Shown piece by piece: positions 1 to 11,297 of a DNA stretch of 64,000 nucleotides (its first letter is position 1; each line of letters begins with the position of its first letter). The DNA comes from Cordilura impudica. Lineage: Eukaryota > Arthropoda > Insecta > Diptera > Scathophagidae. The notes beneath the pieces are model-generated. The model had not been told where the DNA came from. It did not search any database and saw only the letters and a list, made by a program, of their open reading frames with translations. A program made the translations under genes and the position numbers. The DNA lies in assembly GCA_963682025.1 (NCBI GenBank), contig OY821520.1, forward strand, positions 90,924,492 through 90,988,491, read 5' to 3'.

Positions 1-1319
1 GTCAGTTTTTCATATTTTCTACAATTTCCAACTAAAAAAAATTTTTTTAATCTAAAATATATAAACTATAATTTCAAAGATGTAACTCATTTGCTAAATG
101 CTGAAGCCTAGAAAAACATAGCGATAGTAATAAGTTGCTCGGCTTGACATGAAAATGCTCGTTGAAAACAGTATTTTTTTCTTTTTTCGATTCTATACGC
201 GTAAACTTTTAAAATTAGTATCTCATTAAAAAGTTCTTTCAATCTAAACTAATTTCCTAGCGATTTATTTGTACTACATAAACTTTAAATATATTCAAAA
301 CAAATAAACAAACCTCCTACGGTTTAAATCTTAACTGATAAGGTCATTGTAAACCAATTTGTACAACACCACGCTCTAAAGCAATCAAAATAACCGCATT
401 GCGCCAACGACCAAAGAAAAATCATACAACCAAATTTCTATGCACAAATGAGCACTAAATAAAATATTTAACGCAATTGCATGAAAAGAAACACTAGACA
501 CAGACAAAACTCAAATCAAATAATCAACAACTAACAGCACTCATACAATAAATACTAACACACACACACACACACACAGAGATAGTTGTTCGTAAAAGTT
601 TTCATGAACCCACGAACATGTACATACTTGCACACAAGATCTCCCGCTTATTTAAATAACTGCAAGGCATTTCATGTTAAGTCACTTATGGCCAAAGTGT
701 TTCTATAGATTCTTGTTTATATCAAACGTACAAACCAGTTGTCGAAAGTGTTGATAAATTTGAAATAACTTTCACAAAATTCTATCTTTTTCTACTATAT
801 TGTATATATGTATACATATATACATTAATATATCAGTGATAAACTCGTGAATGAGCCCTTTCACTACCCCAAATTAGCTACTGAGTATAAATAATATATA
901 CTGATCCATAACTGATCCAGAACCATTGGGAATGCTTCCATGTATATCGATTTGGTGACTAATATATAAAAGTATGGCTACACAAATAAACACCAAACTC
1001 AAAAATTTTTAGTGCACTTCCCTATAAAAAAAGTACTGCACAAAACAGGTATAAGCATGGAAATATTCGATAAGATATGAATTGGTTTTCAAAAAAAAAA
1101 AAATAAATATTTAACAATAAGTAACTTTTAAAACATTAGGGTCATAAAATGTTGAATGCTAATAGATAGTATGGCACACATATCCACTGCAACATACTAT
1201 ATATATATAATATCGAATAACTAACTGGCAATAATTTGCTATTCAAAATGAAATTTTTAATTTCAGTATTAATTTTTCAATACGACAATGAGTATTCGAA
1301 AGGCTATAAAATTAAAAAT
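1..1319. other. AT-rich non-coding stretch with a (CA)n tract
   Basis: No open frame of recognisable protein is present. The stretch contains a dinucleotide CA microsatellite at about 558-578, short TATA-type runs near 800-830 and 1200, and an A-run at about 1090. It reads as intergenic or intronic fly DNA. Confidence 0.5.
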
Positions 1320-1325
1320 TTTTAT

Positions 1326-2200
1326 TTACTTTTCAAATTCAATTTCCTGACCTTCAAAGTAATTCCCGTCTGATAACGTTTTCTCCAATTCTCGGAACAG
1401 TTGTTAAATTCTATTAGCGGAGAGGCTTTCAAGGTGCACAGCGATTCGGTTTCTATTATCTAGATGGACGCAAAACAGTGGTCCCGGAGTGCTCTTCTGT
1501 ATTTATTCAATGGCCAGCAGTCATATGGTGCTAAATTAGATGAACGCAGCGACTGTGGAACGATATTAGTAGAAGTTTTCACGAAATAACCTCGAAAAAC
1601 TATTTCAATGTGAGATAGTGGCATAAAATCCGAGAGTTTGTGGCTCATAAATATGACCTCCTTTTACGAAAAGCATCACATAAATTAGGCATGGTACTGT
1701 AGTGATATTCCTTGTTGGCAGTAAGGCACGGAGGGAATTTATCAACCACCGCACTATGATAATTGTAAGAATCTGTAGACATGTCCTCGACCGACCGACT
1801 TGGCGTGATTTTTTGGATCTGCTTTAACCTTTGCTCGATTTTCGCTTAATTCAGATGTTTCGGAATCGTAGCCATGTATCCAACTATCTGTCCACGTAAT
1901 GATGCATTTAGATTCATTCTTGTAGTCAGAAATCACTGTATCAGAGTCATTAATACGATGCTTTTTTTTTAAAGAAATACTGTTTTGCCAACCAAATGAA
2001 ACCAATGAAAACCGATAAATTTTAAAAAGGTGATACCTGATCCCTTAGAAATGCTAACAAAATCAACTAGATCTCCAATTGTTAACTGACAATTTTTCCT
2101 TGGCGTGTTGTTTATCTATCTCTTCAACGATTTCTCTGCTTTGTGGAACTGTGTTTACCGCTTTGTTTCTTCTACATAACCTAGTCACAAAAAGGCTTTT
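1326..2200 (-). pseudogene. Degenerate mariner transposase, C-terminal two thirds
   Basis: This is a heavily decayed Tc1/mariner transposase read on the minus strand. Around 1950-1830 a block reads IITWTDSWIHGYDSET, matching the family block around the first catalytic Asp (usually GDESWVYGYD-ET). Around 1720-1660 a TANKEYHYSTMPNL-like segment matches the conserved NKEYYL-VMRRLR stretch. Around 1648-1470 comes a relic of the HHDNAP-H block, then SSNLAPYDCW, where the usual third catalytic Asp (PDLAP) is Asn. The end, GNYFEGQEIEFE plus stop at 1326-1328, matches the mariner C-terminus. Several frame changes separate the blocks and the N-terminus is not recognisable. The fragment is much older than the second mariner at 8648-11823, to which it is only distantly related. 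It cannot encode an active enzyme. Confidence 0.72.
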
Positions 2201-2204
2201 TGAA

Positions 2205-2940
2205 ACAACAATCGTCCTGCAGCGTGATTCAATTCCACAAAAAATTTAATGGAACTTCTTTGTGTTTAAATAATCAGGGATTATTGAAGTTGCGAAATAT
2301 TCTTTGAGTTGTTTACAAAAAAGAGCGTCACTATTGAACCAATGAAGACGTTGATATGAAGTTTGGCACAGACGAAAAGTACTTTTAACCTGAAGGATAT
2401 TTAAACACAAGTCAACTTTAATTTGGGCACAATAATATGTATGATTTGCGACTATTTCCATTTTGTTGGATTTAAGTTGTTTTTGATTAGAGTGGCTTTT
2501 TATATTTTAATAAAATAAAAATAAATGAAATAATCTAAATAGCAGTTAATGATCTCAGTCTTCAGGTTTGGATCTGTAACACTTTCCTGGGTCTGCTAAT
2601 GTTTTCATAATTGGTTTCATATAAAGCATGTAAACAAAAATTTTTTTACAGTTTTTATTTGTGCATAAGATAAACTAAAAATAAAAATAACTCCAGTTAA
2701 CGACGCAAATTAATGGAATTACTGCATAGGGACGCATTTTACTCATTAACCCTGGATTGGTAAACATCGCCTGTGAAACAATTTCAATTTTTGCGATATT
2801 TCCCAATCGCTCACTCGTATCAAAGCTTGCGCTCCTGCCAACTCAATTGGGTATTGTACGAGCTTGTGCACAGAAGCATTTTGTTCTACTCCATTGCGTT
2901 GCTGATATATAACTACCAATAAAGATAATTTTTGTACAAA
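2205..2940. other. Non-coding stretch, no recognised feature
   Basis: AT-rich sequence lies between the mariner relic and a short acidic open frame. The far left may still hold unrecognisable mariner N-terminus. Nothing else can be supported. Confidence 0.4.
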
Positions 2941-2977
2941 TTCGTTAGTGAATTTTTTTTTGTTTTTCTTGAAGACG

Positions 2978-3043
2978 ATTTGGGAGTAGATTTAGATTCA
3001 GATGATAGTCAGGATGATGATATGGATGAACCTAGTATAAAAC
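2978..3043 (+). other. Short acidic exon-like frame ending in a Helentron
   Basis: A T-rich tract ending in cttgaag at about 2978 resembles a 3' splice site. It is followed by an open stretch reading DLGVDLDSDDSQDDDMDEPS, which runs into the Helentron end at 3041. Acidic leaders of this kind occur near the N-terminus of piggyBac-type transposases, but the piece is too short to assign. It could equally be a random acidic frame. Confidence 0.2.
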
Positions 3044-3812
3044 AAGTAAGAAAATTATAGTCGGTCTAGACCGACAATATGATACCCTCTACAATGCGTC
3101 TAGAGACCCTATCTCATAGGCGCAACTAACTGGATATAGAAAATAAGCATAAACCAAATTTGAGTGGGATTTTTATTAATTTTTTCGGCTGCAGATATGA
3201 AAAAGTTTATATCGGATGCTATATCTATATGGGGACTAGGCCCAAAAATGGACCGATCTTGACCATGTTTGGTAAAGTCTCTTGTATTTTGCAAAAACAT
3301 ATACATGCAAAATTTGAGAAGAATCAGTGCAATATTTTTGTTTTTTGATAGATTTAAGTGAATATCGGGAAGCAGCTCTATGTGGGTCCTATGACTAAGA
3401 GTTGTCCCATAGGGATCGCTTTCGGACTACTCATTAATGGAAGTAATAAACGCATACAAACCCAATTTGACTAAGATCTATACGACAATTTGGATCTTAT
3501 GTCAATTTATGTCGATTTTATAGGGGTCATTTGTATGGGGGCTAGGTCTGAACATGGACCGATTCTCACCAATTTCAACAGCGTTCATCATATGGTCGAT
3601 GAAGGCTTATATACCAATTTTCATCAAAATATATTCATACTTGCGACTTGCAGTTTGATTAAAATGTTTACATGGACACACAGACGGACGGACGGACGGA
3701 CATCGTTAAATCGATCGTTAAAAGATGGGTCTAAGTCAAATATTTTTGGCAGTTACAAACAGCAGCACAAAGTCATTATAGCCAAATCACATAGTGGTAT
3801 AGGGTATAAAAA
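3041..3812 (-). mobile_element. DINE-1-like Helentron, near full length
   Basis: This copy starts with the reverse complement of the family 3' end (ACAAGTAAGAAAATTATAG plus the GTCGGTCTAGACC hairpin; one arm is mutated here). It ends with the 5' end CCACATAGTGGTATAGGGTATAAAA. The body carries the family's CGGACGGACGG run near 3680-3700. It has no coding capacity. The architecture of a GTCCGTCC run, a 3' hairpin and a CTTGTT terminus is that of Drosophila DINE-1/INE-1, classed as non-autonomous Helentrons, which need a Rep/helicase in trans. Confidence 0.85.
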
Positions 3813-3914
3813 GGGCAAGAGATCAAAATGCGATTTCGGGTCTCCGAAATTGAAGCGTATGAGAATACATTTCTGCGCAAAACGCAAGAAAACTTATTAG
3901 TTAGAGCACGGATC

Positions 3915-4342
3915 ACCTAACTGTTGGCAATGTTACGTAAAAAAGTATGGAAAAACCAAAAATTTCATTCTGCTTTACACAAAAACTGTCGTGGTCAGAC
4001 CAAATATGGTATGCTAAGGACGCTATGGATAAACCAATATTTTGCACCACTAAAGATCAGGATGCTTTTAACCAAAACGTATTCGATACCTACGCTTTTA
4101 TATGGTTGTGAATTATTAACTGGTTGTGATTCATCCGATAAACGCAAATTGACAACTACAGACAATAATATTACAAGATATGTTTTTACATCTCACTTTT
4201 AGAAAAAACTTTTATTTTTGCATAAAATTATTTATACAAGACATCCAAATTATTAGTTCAAAAAATTGCTCTTTGCACGATCCAATAGAGGTAAAACAAT
4301 AATTCAAATTCGTCACCAACATCTGCTCTCAGAGCGCCAATT
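3915..4342 (+). pseudogene. LINE reverse transcriptase C-terminal fragment
   Basis: The frame reads YFAPLKIRMLLTKTYSIP and then TLLYGCELL, followed by a DNNITRYVF segment. After a stop at 4201 a further KKLLFLHKIIYTRHPNY block follows, with FARSNRGKTIIQIRHQHLLS near 4270-4340. This is the thumb and post-RT region of a Jockey-like non-LTR retrotransposon. The RT active site is absent, internal stops are present, and the right side is cut off by the Helentron at 4341. It is a different family from the LINEs at 14.8-22 kb, 42 kb and 60 kb. Confidence 0.62.
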
Positions 4343-5125
4343 TTTATACCCTATACCACTATGTGGTTTGGGTATAATGACTTTGTGCTGCTGTTTGTAA
4401 CAACCAAAAATATTTGACCTAGACCCATCTTTAATTATACCGATCGAATCAGAATAATTTTTTGAGTTGATTTAACAATGTCCGTCCGTCTGTCCGTCCG
4501 TCTGTGTGTCCATGTAAAGCTTGTAATCAAACTGCAGGTCGCAAATATGAATATATTTTGATGAAATTTGGTGTATAAGCTTTTATCGGCCATGGGATGC
4601 ACGCCATTGAAATTGGTGAGAATCGGTCCATGTTCAGACCTAGCCCCCATACAAATTACCCCTATGAAATCGACATAAATTGCCATAAGATCCAAATTGT
4701 CATATAGATCTTACTCAAATTGGGTTTATATGCGTTCATTACATTCATTAATGAGTAGTCCAAAAATGATCCCTTTAGCCCCATATAGGGCTGCTTCCCG
4801 ATCTTCACTTAAATCTATTAAAAAGCAAAAATATTGCACTGATTCTTCTCAGATTTGGTTTGTATATATTTTTGCAAAATACAAGAGACTTTTTCAAACA
4901 TGATCAGGATCGGTCCATTTTTGGACCTAGTCCCCATATAGATATAGCATCCGATATGAACTTTTTCATATCTGCAGCCAAAAAAATTAATAAAAATCCC
5001 ACTCAAATTTGGTTTTTGCTTATTTTCTATGTCCAGTTAGTTGGGCCTAAGAGATAGGGTTTCTAAACGCATGGTATAGGGTATCGTATAGTCGGTCTAG
5101 ACCGACTGTAATTTTCTTACTTGTT
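4341..5125 (+). mobile_element. DINE-1-like Helentron, full length
   Basis: This is a good reference copy. The 5' end TTTTTATACCCTATACCAC contains the short CCACTATGTGG palindrome. A GTCCGTCCGTCTGTCC run lies at 4480-4510 and the GTCGGTCTAGACCGAC hairpin at 5092-5107. The 3' terminus ATTTTCTTACTTGTT ends at about 5125. Short open frames on both strands recur in every copy, contain no motif, and are by-products of the repeat. Confidence 0.9.
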
Positions 5126-5409
5126 TATTTATGCAATCCGTCTCTGTTACTATTTACCCCGTTACATACAGAATATTAGCAACGCAATACAATTTAAATA
5201 ATCAATTTTTAATTATTTTGAAGTATTCTAATTTTTAAATATTCTTCATATTATTATTCTTTATTATTCAATTATAAAATTTTTTTTTTTTCATTATATA
5301 TAGATATTTTTTTTAAATCCTTTTATATATTTTTGTTATGATTTTTAATTATACATGCATATTTATATTTTTATATTATAATATGATGTTATAAAAATTG
5401 TATATGCCA

Positions 5410-5446
5410 CTATAGTCTAGACCGACTATAATTTTCTTACTTGTTT
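5410..5446 (+). mobile_element. Orphan Helentron 3' terminus
   Basis: Only the terminal ~36 bp is present: TATAGTCTAGACCGACTATA followed by ATTTTCTTACTTGTT. The hairpin has lost part of its left arm. It lies 285 bp downstream of the full copy in the same orientation, as expected for a degraded head-to-tail neighbour or a 3'-end-only insertion. Confidence 0.75.
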
Positions 5447-6670
5447 TCTTTTTATTTAACTTGGATGTTTACGCCATAATTCAAACTGATAACGAATTCC
5501 ATAATCTAAAAATTTATAACACTTTTTTTTGTTTAAGTTGATTTCTTCGCGAATTGAATTTGTAAAAAAAAATCGTTTAAATTTTTTCATATATTTTCAA
5601 GCATTTTAATCCCACAATATTTGTAAGTTTTTATGTCTTTCTTCAGAGGATAAGATAACACTTTAAGCCAACGAACTGATCTTAACTTACACAATTCAAA
5701 ATTCCAGGATCGTCCATCATTTTTTAGTTTAAAAACCAGAAAAAATATATTCTCGCGGTCAAAAACTTGTAGCATAATAATCTGTTCTTTTGCAATCATA
5801 TCAAACTTTATAAATAACTGAAACCCGAAAAGTTGAATGAAGAAAAAAGCTATTAAAAAACTTTGCATTACTTTGGTATTCTTTCGAAATTTGACAGATC
5901 GCATAAATTAAAATTTTCTCAAAGCGAAAATAAAATTAATTTCTCTGATTTGTTTTCCACTGCTTTGAAATTCCCCTGCTACCACTTCTTTACCCATATT
6001 ATATTAGCATTTGAATTGGGAAAATTACAACAAAATATATTAAAATAAATATTTATTAATACAACATTTTATTTATGAAAAAAAAAATCCAACTTTAACT
6101 CAAAATGAAAGCAGTATATAAATAAGAGGAAACAAATATCACATTCATATTTTATTAAAATCACTTTCGTTGCTTTGAGATTTCAAAACATACAAAACAC
6201 AAAATAACGTAACACAAGTAGGTTTCCTTTTTTTGTAAATCCAATGTTTAGGAATAACAAATTTGCCTTTATTTGTGATTTAGTTAGAAGTGAAAAAAAA
6301 AAAAACAAAAAGGATGCCATGCAGTACTTCAGTCCCTCGCTTAACGAAACCAATAAAAAAAAAATGATTAAATTTGTATATATTAGCAGCATACCCCTCA
6401 CACCATTGTCCAGAAGGCATATATCAGTTTGTCATTCCGTTTGTAACACATCGAAATAATTGACCGTTTGTCTATTGAATCACGCTCACTTACAAAACAA
6501 ATCACTAACCTTGTAATATTGTTTGCCATTATTTGGAGCAAGTTGGTATTGAATTTGGAGCCTCTAAAACAGACATGTGAGGACAGACATATGAAAATGC
6601 AGAGATACTAGAAAAAAATTTAATTTAAAATACTTAAAATTGAGAAATATTTTTTTTCGCAGCACAACAT
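5447..6670. other. AT-rich non-coding stretch
   Basis: Several frames of 60-105 codons exist on both strands but show no motif and have low-complexity K/F/N composition. No repeat match within the window was noticed. Confidence 0.4.
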
Positions 6671-8543
6671 GTGCATTAGAGTGGTCTTACTATATGGACA
6701 TTTTTATACCCTATACCACTATGTGGATTGGGTATAATGACTTTGTGCTGCTGTTTGTAACTACCAAAAATATTTGACCTAGACCCATCTTTTATTATAC
6801 CGATCGGCTCAGAATCACTTTCTGAATCGTTTTAGCGAAGTCCGTCCGTCCGTCTGTGTGTCCATGTAAACCTTGTAATCAAACTGCAGGTCGCAAATAT
6901 GAATATATTTTGATTAAATTTGGCATATAAGCTTTTGTCGACGATAGGATGAACGCCGTTGAAATTGGTGAAAATCGGTCCATGTTCAGACCTAGTCTAC
7001 AAACAAATGACATAAATTGCCATAAGATCTAAATTATCATATAGATCTCAGTCAAATTGGGATTGTATATGTTTATTGTATCCATTAATCAGTAGTCCAA
7101 AAATAATACCTATAGGACAATTCTTAGTCATAGGCCCCATATAGTGCTGCTTCCCAATCTTTACTTAAATCTATCAAAAAGCTAAAATATTGCACAGATT
7201 TTTCTCAAATTTGGTTTGTATATATTTTTTCAAATTATAAGTGACTACCAAATATTGTCAGGATCGGCCCATTTTTCGACCTAGTCCCTATATAAATATA
7301 GCACCCGATATGAACTTTTTCATATCTGCAGCCAAATTAAAAACAATGCCACTCAAATTTTGTTTATGCTTATTTTCTATATCCAATTAGTTGGACCGAA
7401 GAGATAGGGTCCCTAAATCATGGTATAGGTTTCTTGCTTGTTAAAATTGAGATTTCGGGTATTGTCGGGGTCCGGTTTATTTCCATTCCAAATAAAACTC
7501 ATGAATATGAAGTTTGGGGACAATCGGATAAAGAAAAGTTTAATCGGAAAAAGATTGAAAATTTCAAGTGTGTTTATATGGGGAAAATATTACTTTTTTA
7601 GATTTTACAAAAATTTCGATCCATAGTATAATTTTTTTTATTAAGTTGTTATACGAACCGGTATCAGTGCTACACTGTATCTGTAAAAAGCTATATAACT
7701 TCAAAATCAAAAAAAGAACTCGCCAAGAAATACCAAATGCACCAGACCACTTTTGTGCCAAAAAAAAAAAAACTAGGACATCAAATTTAATGGCATTTTT
7801 TTCAGCTTTGACAAATTGATTAAAGCCAACATTTATTTTTTGGTCTCAATATATATAAGTACTCAGATATGAAGTTTTGTTTTATCAGCACGTTGATTAC
7901 CTATTGCACATTAAGACCGAAAATGGGAAATTTTTTTATAAAATTTTGAAAACTCATTTTTCAAGTTTTAAAAAAATTTCTTTAAGGGGGGGGTAGGGTT
8001 TTAAAAGTTTAAAAAAGTCGTATTTTCATAATTCTTTTTTGAAGATATGAATAATGTTGGATCATTTATTTCATATACACGCTATGCTATGCTACAACAC
8101 ATGAAGTATATTTGGGAAAAATTTCAATTAAAAATTTGAATAAATAAGTCCATGACAGCGAATATCCGGAGGCGTTGTTTGTTTGCGGTGAACATCATAA
8201 CTCGTTACAGGATCATGTGAAATCAAAAAATCGAGCTGGTGACAAAGAGTTCTTAATTTTTTTATTTATTTATTTTTTTTTTTTTTGGCAGCATTTTGAA
8301 GTGAAAAACAGGATTTTTGCTACAAAATATCGGGAATTTGTTGCTAAAAAGTGAGGAAGAGAATGGCAAATACAAAAAAAAAAAAAAACTCTTCATGGTT
8401 ACCTGTGTAATTTATGTGTAGATATAGTGTGTAAAATTTCAAAAGAATCGGTCAAGTCGATTTTTAGTTATGATGTTCACGGGCTTCGAACATTTATTTG
8501 CGAGAAAATCCATTTTAAGTTTTTTAAAAACTGATTTATATAA
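6670..8543 (+). repeat. Dispersed repeat R, copy 1 (interrupted)
   Basis: Non-coding repeat of more than 1 kb. Its left part (gcattagagtggtc... and, after the Helentron, gaagtttggggacaatcgga) matches 63609-64000. Its middle (locus of gttgattacctattg near 7900) matches the reverse complement of 23.9-24.2 kb. Its right part (gacagcgaatatccgg to aaaaactgattta) matches 51.9-54.4 kb. It is interrupted by the Helentron at 6701-7443, and a mariner is inserted at its right end near 8543. No protein signature was found, so the family is unidentified. Confidence 0.7.
6701..7443 (+). mobile_element. DINE-1-like Helentron lacking the 3' hairpin
   Basis: The 5' end and body are normal. At the right end the sequence jumps from tggtataggt to ttcttgcttgtt, so the GTCGGTCTAGACCGAC hairpin has been deleted. 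Its insertion point lies inside repeat R between tatggacattt and aaattgaga; the uninterrupted version is visible at 63635-63655. Confidence 0.85.
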
Positions 8544-8647
8544 AGGGTTTTTCAATAAGAGCGCTACAAAAGTTTTTTTAAATAAAACAAAAACGGTTCT
8601 TGATATCAATGAAATTCGTTATTCCTGTGAAAGCACGTTCGATGCCA

Positions 8648-9522
8648 TTATGTATGCAAATCGATCTCTTTTGCAAGGCCACCACGGGTACGCTTGCAGA
8701 AGTCCAGACACTGAACCCAATTTTCGACGGTTTTCAAGCATAAATCGGCCGATACTGCTGCAATTTACCGTTCGATATTCGTACGAAGTTCATCAATCGT
8801 CGCTGGCTTGTTGGAATAGATCACAGACTTGACGTAGCCCCACAGCAAATAGTCCAACGGCGTCAAATCGCACGATCGAGGCGGCCAATCGACTAGACCA
8901 TTTTGTGAGATAACACGTTCTCCAAACTTGGTTTCCAATAAATTGATTGTGACGTTCGCTTTGTGGCTTGTGGCGCCGTCCTGTTGGAACCACATATCCT
9001 CCAAGTCCATATCATCGAATTGGGGCCAAAAATATTCAGTTATCATTGAACGGTAGCGATTCCCATTGACAGTAACGTGCCGATCTTGATCATCACGGAA
9101 GAAGTACGGCCCAATGACGCCGCCGGCCCATAAACCGCACCAAACCGTAATTTTTTCGGGATGCAATGATGACTCATGGAGTACGTGTGGATTGCTGTCT
9201 GACCAATAACGCATATTTTGTTTATTGACGAAGCCATTCAGCCAGAAATGAGCCTCATCGCTGAAGATGATTTTTCGATGAAAATCTGAATCATTTTCAA
9301 GTTGTTGCTCAGCCCAATTCACGAACATACGATGCTTCTGGTGGTCAAGCGGCTTCAGTTCTTGCGTCAGTTTGATCTTGTAAGGATGTAGGCTAAGATT
9401 TTTTCGCACAATTCGCCACAACGACGTCACAGAGATGCCCAACGCTAGAGAATGACGTTTGAGAGACACATTTGGGCTTTCTTCAACTGAAGCCTCAGCG
9501 GCAGCAATATTCTCGAAACTAC
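8648..9522 (-). pseudogene. Mariner transposase, catalytic and C-terminal part
   Basis: This is a DDE/D transposase of the Tc1/mariner superfamily, which cuts and pastes the element at TA sites. Blocks seen in order: helix-turn-helix tail (LALGISVTSLWRIVRKNLSL), first Asp in IIFSDEAHFWLNG, second Asp in MWFQQDGATSHKA, third Asp in RSCDLTPLDYLLWGYVKS. By my count 36 residues separate the second and third Asp. A TAA at 8765-8767 stops the frame early; the same frame continues with IAAVSADLCLKTVENWVQ to a natural-looking stop at 8648-8650. The N-terminal half lies beyond the Transib at 11615-11823. Removing the Transib and one GGGCC copy would make the frame contiguous, so apart from that stop and the insertion the gene is well preserved. 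Confidence 0.85.
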
Positions 9523-9527
9523 GGGCC
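9523..9527. repeat. Target-site duplication GGGCC, left
   Basis: Five bases, GGGCC, directly precede the Transib end CACTGTGG and are repeated at 11610-11614 after the other end. A GC-rich 5-bp duplication is the established hallmark of Transib insertion. Confidence 0.85.
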
Positions 9528-10254
9528 CACTGTGGTCAATATTTTGAGATAGCGCCCAAAACTCCTTTTGGTTTTTGTTCTCCGATTTTAAAGTTATTAG
9601 ACTCATATGAAAGTAGACAGTAGTAAACCTCGGGAGCCAAAAAATTATAACTCTATTTCAACTATTTCACTGAGAACAGGGTGGTCCAAAATGGGCTTTT
9701 TCAGAATTTAGTAAATTTATGATATTTTTAGTTAATTTTTAAAGTTTAAATGATCATAACTTTTTTGTTTTTCAAGATTTTTGGACAAAATAACTTAACT
9801 TATTTCCTATTACTGGTAAAAAAAATTGAAGCTCTATTGTTTTCAGAACAATTCAAATTTTTTTTTTAAAAAGGTAAAATTTCTCGGAAATTTCCTACTT
9901 CATAGAGCACAACTCCTGTGAGTCAAGCTGAGTCAAAACACATATTTACTATTTTGTAGTCCTAACTCTCCCCTACATTCCTATATATACATGTCCATGC
10001 ATCGGGACTGCACTTTTTGAGCTACAACAATTTTTCTGACCCAAGGTAAGATATTCGGTACAAATGCACGTCATATTTTTTGAGAAGTTATTTGTATGTG
10101 AAAGTGTCTATTATGCATATATTTTGATGAAATTTTGTACAAGAGTTCTTATTGACCCAAAAAATAATTCTGTTGAAATTAGGAGAAGTTGGCCCATATT
10201 TGGACCTAGTCCACTTAGAAGGGTGTATCAAAATTTTGACAAAAATGACAATAG

Positions 10255-10575
10255 AACTCTCAAATTACGTGGTATCTAGCAATTCATTTGGAAAAGGTAA
10301 AAAAGATTTTATTGTCATCTAATATTACACAACTTAAATACGTGAAAATTGCAAATAAATTTAAAACCAATGGAAATAACTGGTAAAACCAAGTACCTTT
10401 TATATTATTGCCAGTACCTGTTAACTCTCAAATTATGTGGTATCTAGCAATTCATTTGGAAAAGGTAAAAAAGATTTTATTGCCATCTAATATTACACAA
10501 CTTAACTACGTGAAAATTGCAAATAAAATTAAAACCAATGGAAATAACTGGTAAAACCAACTACCTGTTATATTA
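10255..10575 (+). repeat. Tandem duplication inside the short Transib
   Basis: The segment beginning aactctcaaattacgtggta at 10255 recurs at 10433 with few changes, a period of 178 bp. The long Transib has only one copy (from about 27315). The duplication therefore arose in this derivative, probably together with the deletion. Confidence 0.8.
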
Positions 10576-10579
10576 TATC

Positions 10580-11011
10580 ATATTACAAGTTATAGCATGT
10601 AGCAAAAAGATAGATGCAAAAAAATTTGGTCAGTATGCTAATGAGACAGCAACCCTTTGTAACCAAAAATATTCTTGGAGACATATGCCAACCACAGTTC
10701 ACAAAATTTTGTTCCATGGGGAACAAATAATTCAGCACAATATGCTTCCAATTGGAGATCTCTCAGAAGAAGCCCAAGAAAAAAGGAACAAAGACTACAG
10801 ATTCTTTCGCGAGCACAATACAAGAAAAATTTCCAGATATTGTACTAATGAAGATCTTATTAATATTTTGTTGTGCACATCAGACCCATATATGTCCAGT
10901 ATTCGACAAAAATGGAAATCAACCTCATTAGAGTTAGATGAAGAAGCTAAACAACTACTGCAAAATGAAAATCAAAGCTATTTGGAAGAAATTTTTACTA
11001 ATATTGTTTAA
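10580..11011 (+). pseudogene. Transib transposase C-terminus (E-motif domain only)
   Basis: The open frame covers the last ~140 residues of the transposase: VIACSKKIDAKKFGQYANET, a helical segment, then DLSEEAQEKRNKDYRFFREH with TRKISR, and LLCTSDPYMSSIRQKW before the stop at 11009-11011. The SEEAQE block carries the third catalytic residue (Glu; E962 in RAG1). Both catalytic Asp blocks are lost by deletion. Unlike the long copy, which has a TAG at 29236-29238, this one reads through that position (HKILFHGEQ), so it preserves an older, better state of the domain. Confidence 0.8.
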
Positions 11012-11239
11012 TTAATACTAGTTTAAAGATTATAATTTGTTTCTAATTTTAGTATAAATTTTTATTAATACATTTAAATAAAATATATGTGCACTTTAAA
11101 TCAATAGTAAAAGTTTACTTAAAATTTTATCGATGTTGTGTTCTGTATATAATATATCCAAATGGTATTGATATTGTTGGGAATTTCAGTGTTATTTTTC
11201 AGTTTAATCCTCACAAGAATTAGCTTTCTTCCAAAAAAA

Positions 11240-11297
11240 CCAACATTTGGCCCCTGTGAATATTGAGACTAAATAAATGTCAGGGGCCAAATGTTGG
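11240..11297. repeat. Hairpin in the Transib 3' untranslated region
   Basis: CCAACATTTGGCCCCTG at 11240-11256 and its perfect reverse complement CAGGGGCCAAATGTTGG at 11281-11297 enclose a 24-nt loop. The same 17-bp stem occurs in the long Transib at 29709-29766 with one mismatch. The conservation between copies suggests a terminator-like or other cis function, but that is inference. Confidence 0.75.

Noticed and set aside
3109..3900. Recurrent 62-136 codon frames in every Helentron copy (for example those reading GIFINFFGCRYEKVHIG or RDFTKHGQDRSIFGPSPHID)
   Set aside because: They recur because the DNA repeat recurs, overlap on opposite strands, carry unrelated stops and have no domain motif; the family is non-coding.
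8793..9237. Two 64-66 codon minus-strand frames inside the mariner
   Set aside because: They overlap the well-supported mariner transposase in another frame and lack motifs of their own.
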